Below, in pieces: positions 1 to 5,361 of a DNA stretch of 20,116 bases. The stretch covers positions 1-20,116 of the IMG/VR virus record IMGVR_UViG_3300033149_004629; one strand, 5' to 3'. Below the pieces are notes generated by a model that worked only from the letters and a program-made list of their open reading frames with translations, was not told where the DNA came from and made no database searches. The position numbers were made by a program, and so were the translations under genes. The stretch comes from a virus. The number at the start of each line of letters is the position of its first letter. The stretch's first letter is position 1.

Positions 1-18
1 CGGGGCCAAAGCGGATGT

Positions 19-107
19 CCGAAAGCGGAAAGCCGAAAGCCGAAAGCCGAAAGCGAAGGCTCGGAAGCTGGTCCGCTTTCCGCTTTCGGCTTTCCGCTTT
101 CCGCTCT
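19..107. repeat. Inverted array of heptamer repeats (GAAAG-type)
   Basis: Five tandem 7-base units of the form C[C/G]GAAAG or CGGAAAG lie at 19-53. After an irregular spacer (54-72), five units of the opposite orientation, (CCGCTTT/CGGCTTT), lie at 73-107. The two arms can pair as an imperfect long hairpin, with C/C or G/G mismatches where the variable base differs. The array fills most of the gene-free stretch 1-228, in which I see nothing else. The same family returns at 1273-1375 and 8574-8615. The units are directly visible. Function (terminator-like structure or selfish repeat) is unknown. Confidence 0.9.
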
Positions 108-228
108 TCAGTCACCCTTGACACGGGCCTCGGCGGTCGCTAGTCTGGACGACCGTCGTCTGCTTCTCCTGTCGGACCACGGGGCCCGGTGACTGCGAGC
201 ACCGGGCCCTCAGCTCGCAGGCTCTCGA

Positions 229-465
229 ATGGTCCGCCGCAGGCCCATCACCGACAAGGATCTTCAGCGCGGTCTCCCCCGGCACGCCGATCTGGGGCGC
301 GCGCTGTGGCGCGCCTGTGGCTCGGCAATTGTCCGGGGTCTCGCGTCGCTCTTTCTTCTGCTCCTGTTCATCGCGGCAACCATGCTCCTGGGCGCGTCGC
401 TCTTTCTTCTGCTCCTGTTCATCGCGGCAACCATGCTCCTGGGGATCTGGAAAGGCGCGCCGTGA
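229..465 (+). CDS. Small membrane protein with duplicated hydrophobic segment
   Basis: This 78-residue ORF is not recognised as a known family. The first ~38 residues are basic and polar. They are followed by two identical 17-residue hydrophobic stretches (ASLFLLLLFIAATMLLG, about residues 39-55 and 56-72) and a short tail. Each stretch could span a membrane, or together they could form a hairpin of two helices. The duplication comes from a perfect 51-bp tandem DNA repeat at 342-443. Without it the protein would be about 61 residues with one membrane span. No convincing ribosome site precedes the ATG, and overlapping frames on both strands are also open. The hydrophobic pattern and position 30 bases before the next plus-strand gene favour this frame. 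It could be a host gene or a phage-linked membrane protein such as a holin; I cannot tell. Confidence 0.45.
   Translation: MVRRRPITDKDLQRGLPRHADLGRALWRACGSAIVRGLASLFLLLLFIAATMLLGASLFLLLLFIAATMLLGIWKGAP
342..443 (+). repeat. Perfect 51-bp tandem duplication
   Basis: Bases 342-392 and 393-443 are identical over all 51 positions. The identity breaks immediately on either side (341 T versus 392 G, 393 C versus 444 G). Fifty-one bases are exactly 17 codons, so the duplication is in frame with the membrane-protein ORF at 229-465 and doubles its hydrophobic segment. The absence of any mismatch suggests a recent event, or alternatively a collapse/expansion artefact of assembly. Confidence 0.95.
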
Positions 466-495
466 GAGATTTCTGCTGTTTTCAAGGAGCTGCCC

Positions 496-1110
496 ATGGC
501 CGAGATAGTACATTGTCGGTTCTGTGGTGCGATAAACTCGATCGCCGCGGGCGATCCGGCTCCCCGCTGCCTGAAGTGCGAACAGCCATTGAGGCGGAAT
601 GACGGCCACGCCTATGACCGGACCGCGGCCGTCGCTCGCAGACTAGCCACATGGGTGCGCAATCACTTATGGGCAGCGTTCATCTTCGGGATGATCGTCG
701 CTCTGGTCACGCCTTGGCTCATCTGGCGAAGCGTGTTCGGCGAGTATGAGCACCGGTGGATCAAAGTATGGGACCCTGCGGAATTGGAGTTCAAAGAAAC
801 GAGGAAGCCTCTTCACTCCGGCGATATCTGCGAGGAACCCTACGTCCTGTATATAGATCGGTACCGCCGCTGGGACGATTCGATCGTGCACCGTGAAATC
901 CGCTTTTATCCAGCTGGGTCGTTCTATGACTGGCCTTGGCCAACGATCGAGACGTACGGGCCCATGACCCGTTCCGGCAAGCGACACGGTCATTGGGTGA
1001 TACGTAGGTACGATGAGAAGGACGTTTTGTTGCTGCGGGAAGTTGTTGATGAGTGGTTCTGGTATGGAGAACCGGTTTCCGAGGGCGAGTGGCACTTGAG
1101 AAACCGATGA
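496..1110 (+). CDS. Zinc-ribbon, single-span membrane protein with MORN-like C-terminus
   Basis: A clear ribosome site (AAGGAG, 7 bases before ATG) supports the start. The 204-residue product begins with a CxxC...CxxC zinc-ribbon pattern (C7, C10, C25, C28). A basic linker follows, then one membrane helix at about residues 56-78. The remaining ~125 residues would lie on the other side of the membrane. They are rich in Trp and Tyr, and near the end they resemble MORN/YwqK-type repeats (segments such as YGPMTRSGKRHGHW and GEPVSEGEWHL). A zinc ribbon plus transmembrane helix plus MORN-like tail is the kind of architecture seen in uncharacterised bacterial membrane proteins. No enzymatic motif is visible. 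It lies outside and convergent to the phage operon, so it is probably a host gene. Function unknown. Confidence 0.8.
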   Translation: MAEIVHCRFCGAINSIAAGDPAPRCLKCEQPLRRNDGHAYDRTAAVARRLATWVRNHLWAAFIFGMIVALVTPWLIWRSVFGEYEHRWIKVWDPAELEFKETRKPLHSGDICEEPYVLYIDRYRRWDDSIVHREIRFYPAGSFYDWPWPTIETYGPMTRSGKRHGHWVIRRYDEKDVLLLREVVDEWFWYGEPVSEGEWHLRNR

Positions 1111-1181
1111 TTCCCGAATGGCTCATCGATGATAGCGCCGAGATCACCGACGCCCGAGTGTTCGTCTTATGGAGGGCCTGA
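1107..1181 (+). CDS. 24-codon ORF overlapping the stop of the preceding gene
   Basis: An ATG at 1107 overlaps the TGA of the zinc-ribbon gene in the arrangement ATGA, which is typical of translational coupling. The frame runs 24 codons (starting MIPEWLIDDSAEIT) to a TGA at 1179-1181, three bases before the next possible start. It may be a genuine microprotein, a coupling leader, or the remnant start of a longer decayed gene. There is no homology I can name. Evidence is limited to the overlap and spacing. Confidence 0.25.
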   Translation: MIPEWLIDDSAEITDARVFVLWRA

Positions 1182-1183
1182 AA

Positions 1184-1399
1184 ATGGCAAATTTGGCTGC
1201 GCTGCTGGGGTCGATCGCCGTCGTGACTGGGTGCGGAACCGCGCTGGTCGGCGGCTTCGTGAGCATAGACTGCGGAAAGCCGAAAGCGGAAAGCCGAAAG
1301 CGGAAAGTCGAAAGCGGAAAGCCGAAAGCGAACGCCCCTTCCGCTTTCCGCTCTCCGCTTTCCGCTTTCCGCTACTGGACTACCCACGAACGACCTTAG
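1184..1399 (+). CDS. Small hydrophobic or lipoprotein-like ORF whose C-terminus is repeat DNA
   Basis: I chose ATG 1184 over an in-frame upstream ATG at 1169 because GGAGG at 1171-1175 sits 8 bases before 1184. The first ~28 of 71 residues are hydrophobic (MANLAALLGSIAVVTGCGTA). They include VTGC, which fits a lipobox, though the usual N-terminal basic residues are missing. From about residue 30 onward the reading frame passes through the heptamer inverted array and yields a Lys/Arg/Ser-rich low-complexity tail. The tail is probably not selected protein sequence. The gene may have been truncated or extended by the repeat. Confidence 0.35.
   Translation: MANLAALLGSIAVVTGCGTALVGGFVSIDCGKPKAESRKRKVESGKPKANAPSAFRSPLSAFRYWTTHERP
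1273..1375. repeat. Inverted array of heptamer repeats (GAAAG-type)
   Basis: Eight consecutive 7-base units (CGGAAAG/CCGAAAG, one TCGAAAG) occupy 1273-1328. A short spacer follows, then five units in the opposite orientation (CCGCTTT/CCGCTCT) occupy 1341-1375. The arms can form a long imperfect stem. It stands between the convergent ends of the plus-strand small ORFs and the minus-strand GT32 gene, so it could act as a two-way transcription stop, but there is no T-tract beside it. Confidence 0.9.
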
Positions 1400-1406
1400 C
1401 GGTCAC

Positions 1407-1434
1407 TCTCCCCTCACCCCTCGCCACTCTTCAG
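1407..1434. repeat. Short heptamer array (TCACCCC-type) over the GT32 stop codon
   Basis: Four seven-base steps read TCTCCCC, TCACCCC, TCGCCAC, TCTTCAG. On the minus strand this gives GTGGCGA, GGGGTGA, GGGGAGA, matching the start of the array at 7599-7633 (GTGGCGA, GGGGTCA). The TGA that ends the GT32 gene (1414-1416) lies inside it. The last codons of that gene are repeat sequence. Confidence 0.65.
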
Positions 1435-2025
1435 CCAACTGCCGGCGAATCGGTGGCGGGCCACGGAATGCCGGATGTCGTCGAAGGTGAGCTGTTGGCC
1501 TCGCTTGTGCTGCTGGTAGGTCAGCGGCAAGAAGGTCTTGTGCTCGTAGATGCGCACGTCGCCGCGCGACTTGACGATCGGGGCCAAGAGCCGGCTGGAG
1601 GTGGAGAGCTGCTCGTCGGGCCGGAAGCGACCGGGCAGGGCATCGAGGATCGCCTTGAATGCAGGATGCCCGGCCACGCCGCCGAAGATGCTGGCGGTCA
1701 CGTCGCCGCGATGGTTGGCAAAGGCGAAGAAGGCTTCGCAGCCGACGAGCCAGGGCTCGATGGACTGATACCACTGGTAGTCGGTGTCGCAGTACACGCC
1801 GCCGTTGCGGTAGACGAGCCAATAGCCGGCGATGTCCGAGCGCTGGACCACGTTCGCGCGGGACCAGACGTGTTGCAGCCGGGAAGGCAGGAGCACCTCA
1901 TCCCAGACGAAGTCGATCCAGGCCGGGTGTAGACGCTGGCACTCGGCGATCCACTCACGGTGCTGTGCCGGCATCTCCGGGCCGGCCCAGAAGCGGTGGA
2001 AGATGCGAGGGATGAGGAGGCTCAT
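1414..2025 (-). CDS. GT32-family glycosyltransferase (DXD sugar-binding type)
   Basis: The 203-residue product matches the OCH1-like / glycosyltransferase family 32 pattern. It starts with IPRIFHRFWAG (residues 5-15). It then has the segment RSDIAGYWLVYRNGGVYCDTD (residues 62-82), in which DTD at 80-82 is the DXD motif that holds the metal and nucleotide-sugar phosphate. HRFAGSW follows near the end (191-197). Such enzymes transfer a hexose from a nucleotide sugar to a glycan or protein acceptor. No signal peptide or membrane span is seen, so it is likely cytosolic. Its ATG overlaps the stop of the sulfotransferase-GT2 gene (ATGA), indicating coupled translation and a shared substrate. The last five residues are encoded by repeat DNA, so the C-terminus may be altered. 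Family confidence is high; acceptor unknown. Confidence 0.85.
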   Translation of the reverse strand: MSLLIPRIFHRFWAGPEMPAQHREWIAECQRLHPAWIDFVWDEVLLPSRLQHVWSRANVVQRSDIAGYWLVYRNGGVYCDTDYQWYQSIEPWLVGCEAFFAFANHRGDVTASIFGGVAGHPAFKAILDALPGRFRPDEQLSTSSRLLAPIVKSRGDVRIYEHKTFLPLTYQQHKRGQQLTFDDIRHSVARHRFAGSWLKSGEG

Positions 2026-3659
2026 CGCTGATCCCCTTCAAGCGTGACCGGGGAAAACAATTCGCCGCTGTGGTTGTGACGAGGCAGGTCGACCAGGTTC
2101 CACTTGGCCAGCAGCAGGTCGGCGTTGTCGCGGTGGCGAAAGCGATCGTATCCGCGCCCAGTCTGACGCACGTGGCGGGCAATCACCTGGGGCGTGAAGG
2201 CCAAGCGCCCGCCGTGTTGCTTCACGGTCAGCAGCCAATCGAGATGCTCCCGAGAAATCTTGAACTGCGGGTCCCAGGGACATTCCAGCAGGAACTGGCG
2301 GCGGGCCAGAAAGAAGTTCCAGCAGATGTCGGTGCGTCGGTAGCGGGTGTCGCCGACGGTCTGCCACGGCGATCGCAGTGGGCCGACCGTGGCCCGTTGC
2401 TTGCCGCCGGCCGCGGGGCGCAAGACCAGGTCGCCGGTCCAGTTGGACAGCCCACTGCCGGCCCAATCCAAGACGCCGGCCACGGCGTCGATCTGGGCGT
2501 CGCAGTTGAGCACGTCGACGAACCGCTCCAACAGGGTCTGATCGGTAAACAAGAAATCGTCGTCGGCCAGGAGCACGTAGCGAGCGCTGGCGTGCTCAAC
2601 AAGCCAGTTCCGCCCGAAGGCCAGGCCGGAATCGAAGGGGAGCATGAAGGCCCGCACGCCTGGGGCGCGGACCGTCTTCCAGAAGTAATCAGGATAATCG
2701 TCCGGCCGCCGCCAGGAATCGTCGGCCACCAGGATCTCCAGCGTGGGGTAGCTGCGACGGATCGACCGGACGCAAGCCGCCAACGCCCTGAAGCGGCGAA
2801 AGCTCTTGATCAGGACCTGGCAGTCGGCCGCCACCGCCGCGCCCGGTGATGTCGCCGGCCGGCAGTGGCGGGCCTTCTTGGGCTCGACGTGGGCGACGGC
2901 CGCCTCGATCTGGTCCGGGGCCGGCGTGAGGCCGAGGTAGTCGATCACCCGGCCCAACTCGTGACGCGGGTCTCGCAACAGATCGTGAGACCGAACCGTC
3001 AAGTAGCTCCGCTTCTCCAGGAACGCCTTCTGTTGGGTATCGAGGTAGGATTGCAGCCGACGGCACTCATCGGGCGTTGCCGCGAATCGACCCTTGCCTT
3101 GGGATCGGTCGACGAGCGATCGGACCGACTCCCAGTAGGGTCGCTCAAGGTGGATCACCTTCAGCCGGACGCCGCCGCGTTCCAGTCGTCGAAACTCTTC
3201 GCCCCAGGCGCAGAGCGTGGGATACTTCATGCCGACCGGTCGACCGTCGGCGAGTTGACGATGGAAGTCTACCCAAGTCCGCAGTTGGTTCTTGCGCCCG
3301 CAGATGAACACGTTTTCTCGCATCAAGCCGGCCCAGATGGTGGGAAATGGCATGGTCTGCTCGCAGAGCGCGGCCAGCTTGGAATCCTCGCCGCCGTTGG
3401 TCTGCTCGCCCATCCACACGCCCAGCTTCTCCAGACAGACGGCCAGGCAGCTCGACAGGGTGCGGTGGATGCCCAACACCAGGATCAGCTCGGAGTGGTA
3501 TCGCTCGGGCCGCGATCCGGACGGCTCTTGGCCCGGGCCGATGCCCTGCTCCCACAACTCTCGATAGGCCGGCCGCCGTTGGCAGAGCGAACACCAGTAG
3601 GTGGGGATGCCGTAGATCTCGCAGCGGTCGTCGATCGCGTGTTCGCAGGGATCACTCAC
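2022..3659 (-). CDS. Fusion of sulfotransferase-like domain and GT2 glycosyltransferase
   Basis: I place the start at GTG 3659, which overlaps the stop of the adhesin gene (GTGA). The frame is open further upstream, but that part is the shadow of the adhesin. The 545-residue product has three parts. First, residues 1-30 hold a Cys pattern C5, C13, C23, C26 that could bind zinc. Second, about 55-265 is sulfotransferase-like. It has LVLGIHRTLSSCLA (60-73) at the usual 5'-phosphosulfate loop, VGMKYP (142-147), and KVIHLERPYWESVRSLVDR (167-185) at the 3'-phosphate-binding strand/helix. Third, about 280-530 is a GT2 fold, starting VLIKSFRRF. It has VADDS (311-315), GLAFGRN (345-351), the metal-binding DDD at 366-368 (in LLADDDF), and a C-terminal W/H-rich region. 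The enzymatic roles (sulfate transfer and sugar transfer) are inferred from these motifs. The P-loop lacks the canonical GxxRSGTS, so sulfotransferase activity is uncertain. It sits between the tail adhesin and GT32 genes. Confidence 0.8.
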   Translation of the reverse strand: MSDPCEHAIDDRCEIYGIPTYWCSLCQRRPAYRELWEQGIGPGQEPSGSRPERYHSELILVLGIHRTLSSCLAVCLEKLGVWMGEQTNGGEDSKLAALCEQTMPFPTIWAGLMRENVFICGRKNQLRTWVDFHRQLADGRPVGMKYPTLCAWGEEFRRLERGGVRLKVIHLERPYWESVRSLVDRSQGKGRFAATPDECRRLQSYLDTQQKAFLEKRSYLTVRSHDLLRDPRHELGRVIDYLGLTPAPDQIEAAVAHVEPKKARHCRPATSPGAAVAADCQVLIKSFRRFRALAACVRSIRRSYPTLEILVADDSWRRPDDYPDYFWKTVRAPGVRAFMLPFDSGLAFGRNWLVEHASARYVLLADDDFLFTDQTLLERFVDVLNCDAQIDAVAGVLDWAGSGLSNWTGDLVLRPAAGGKQRATVGPLRSPWQTVGDTRYRRTDICWNFFLARRQFLLECPWDPQFKISREHLDWLLTVKQHGGRLAFTPQVIARHVRQTGRGYDRFRHRDNADLLLAKWNLVDLPRHNHSGELFSPVTLEGDQR

Positions 3660-4714
3660 GCCGGGTTCTCCGTGACTACCATGTAGTAGATACAGATGTA
3701 GGGCGGCTGGCCGGAAATCTCGGCCTGAAACGGGCCGTAGGTGAGGGACAATGGATTGCAGGAGCCGGTCGACGGGTAGGCACCCCAGTCGCCGCCGCAA
3801 CCGGAAATGCCTTGCTTCCATCCGCCGGCGCCGCCGCCCGGAGTGCCCGCACGATTGCACAACAGCCAATCTTCCCAATTCGACCCGCCGCCCGGGCAGC
3901 GGAGATCGAATTCGTAATCGTCCATCACCCAGGGACTGTCGGGCGTGCAGCCGAACTCCGGGAGTCGCCCCTCGGCGTGCCAGTTGAACAGGTTGTCCTC
4001 CTCATGATTCAGCTCCAGCGACTGACCGTCGAGGCAGGAGCAGGTTTGAACAACCACGAAAGTCAGCAAGAGCCGCCGCTTGACCGCATAGTGTCCGCAG
4101 TCGCAAGGACAGACCGGGCAGGCGTCGTCGGTGACAAAATGCTCCCAGAATTCAAAATTGTCGAAGTCCAAGGCCGTTGTGCCGCCGTTGCCGAGCCCCC
4201 AATAGCGGCCGGCCGGACTGCCCGACGGGAGCACGCTCCAGGCGATGTTCGATCCGAGCGAGCTTAAAGCGTAGATCCCCGAATAATTGCGGCAAGCGGA
4301 CAGCCGTATGTCGGTGCCCGGCGTGTAGGTGGTCAATACGGTCCTGATCGCACTGTCGACACCGCCGACCACTTGGCCCACCTCGAGATACGCGTCGGTG
4401 CCCGTGGCGGCACAGGCCAAGCCGGCCCAGTTGTAATTGCGGTCGTCCTCCCAGTTGATGACGATCCTATAGCGCTTGTTGGGCTGCGGGTTGACCAGGT
4501 CGACGTATGCCAGGCCGGTGGCCGTGTCCCAGGGGTGACGAGGTCCGATCACCACGGCGCCTTTGGTGCCCAGCTCGCGGAGCCGTTGACTGACGATGGG
4601 CCAATCGCCAAGACGCACCTCCCACGTCTCGCCCGGCGTGGAGGCGTCGGCCCGGTTGAACAGGTCCCGAAAGATGATGCAGCCCAGACAGCAACAGCGG
4701 CGCCGACCTCCCAT
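3656..4714 (-). CDS. Cysteine-rich, lectin-like tail protein (adhesin candidate)
   Basis: The start at 4714 is supported by AGGAGG (complement of 4725-4730) 10 bases upstream, inside the stop of the previous gene. The longer in-frame extension has no such support. The 352-residue product opens with CCCLGC (C7-C9, C12). Residues ~13-190 look like a concanavalin/LamG-type beta sandwich: FRDLFNRADAS, YRIVINWEDD, alternating strands, and ending LDFDNFEFW. A CPVCPCDC cluster (C199, 202, 204, 206) follows. The C-terminal ~130 residues are rich in Cys, Trp and Gly. Eighteen cysteines in a virion protein suggest metal binding or disulfides. Position last among the tail genes fits a receptor-binding or tail-tip protein. 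Translation is coupled to the downstream glycan-modifying enzymes, so it is a possible glycosylation target. Family assignment is by pattern only. Confidence 0.7.
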   Translation of the reverse strand: MGGRRRCCCLGCIIFRDLFNRADASTPGETWEVRLGDWPIVSQRLRELGTKGAVVIGPRHPWDTATGLAYVDLVNPQPNKRYRIVINWEDDRNYNWAGLACAATGTDAYLEVGQVVGGVDSAIRTVLTTYTPGTDIRLSACRNYSGIYALSSLGSNIAWSVLPSGSPAGRYWGLGNGGTTALDFDNFEFWEHFVTDDACPVCPCDCGHYAVKRRLLLTFVVVQTCSCLDGQSLELNHEEDNLFNWHAEGRLPEFGCTPDSPWVMDDYEFDLRCPGGGSNWEDWLLCNRAGTPGGGAGGWKQGISGCGGDWGAYPSTGSCNPLSLTYGPFQAEISGQPPYICIYYMVVTENPA

Positions 4715-4728
4715 TTTGGAGCACCCTC

Positions 4729-5361
4729 CTAACTGGACCCCGCACAGCCGGGCGTGGTGCAATCCAAGGAATTGACGTAGAGAATCTTCCCGTGCGTCTT
4801 CGAGGGAAACCAGTAGCCGTCGCCCGTTGCACACTTGGCCGGCTCGGGCACGCCATGTCGCCAGTCGATGGCCTTATAGGTGGTCGACTTGTCGTAATCG
4901 AAACCATCGGTCACCGGATTGCGAGTGCCCACCCAGACGTTGAAGACGATCCCGCGCCCGGGGTGATCCTCGGCCAACTGCAGCCCGGTAGGCAGGCATT
5001 GGGTGATGAACCACCACTGCCCGTTGTGCCAGAAGACATCGACCAGGCTGCCCTCATCGGCGTAGCAGTTGAGCCCCAGCCCGTGGGCCACGGCAATCGG
5101 GTTGTCGGTCGATTGGCGGTTGGCCAGCGTATGGTCTTGCCAGCCCTGGGTCTCGATGTAGGAGCCGTCGACGAACACGATGTGGAAGGTGTTGGCCGGG
5201 GCCTTGGGATACTGCGAGCTGTCCGGATCGGCCACGGTGATGGCCAGCCGGGTCTGACGGGCGGGGGTGATCCGCGCCGACCGGCCGGCGAGCTGCTCGA
5301 CCTGTCTCTTCAAGTCGGCCACCTCACCCGCGACTTCGCGTATCCAGTTGTCGTAGCGCAT
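4729..5361 (-). CDS. Minor tail protein with N-terminal coiled coil
   Basis: The ATG at 5361 overlaps the hub gene's stop (TGATG), so the two are probably co-translated. The 210-residue product begins with a short helix of heptad character (about residues 6-26, REVAGEVADLKRQVEQLAG). A mostly beta domain rich in aromatic residues follows (segments such as VDVFWHNGQWWFITQ), then a Cys-containing end. I do not recognise a named family. Lying directly after the tail hub, a coiled-coil plus beta protein is likely a tail-tip or fibre-base component that trimerises through the helix. The C-terminal CTTPGC pattern echoes the Cys-rich neighbour downstream. Confidence 0.65.
   Translation of the reverse strand: MRYDNWIREVAGEVADLKRQVEQLAGRSARITPARQTRLAITVADPDSSQYPKAPANTFHIVFVDGSYIETQGWQDHTLANRQSTDNPIAVAHGLGLNCYADEGSLVDVFWHNGQWWFITQCLPTGLQLAEDHPGRGIVFNVWVGTRNPVTDGFDYDKSTTYKAIDWRHGVPEPAKCATGDGYWFPSKTHGKILYVNSLDCTTPGCAGSS

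Noticed and set aside
19-1375. CRISPR array
   Set aside because: The repeats are 7 bases long, tandem without spacers, and occur as inverted arms. There is no spacer-repeat alternation or cas gene.
3660-3878. N-terminal extension of the sulfotransferase-GT2 frame
   Set aside because: The extra residues overlap the adhesin gene in another frame and are Arg-rich. The GTG at 3659 with a 4-base stop overlap is the better start.
4715-4834. N-terminal extension of the adhesin frame
   Set aside because: It runs through the upstream tail gene; AGGAGG upstream of ATG 4714 fixes the shorter start.
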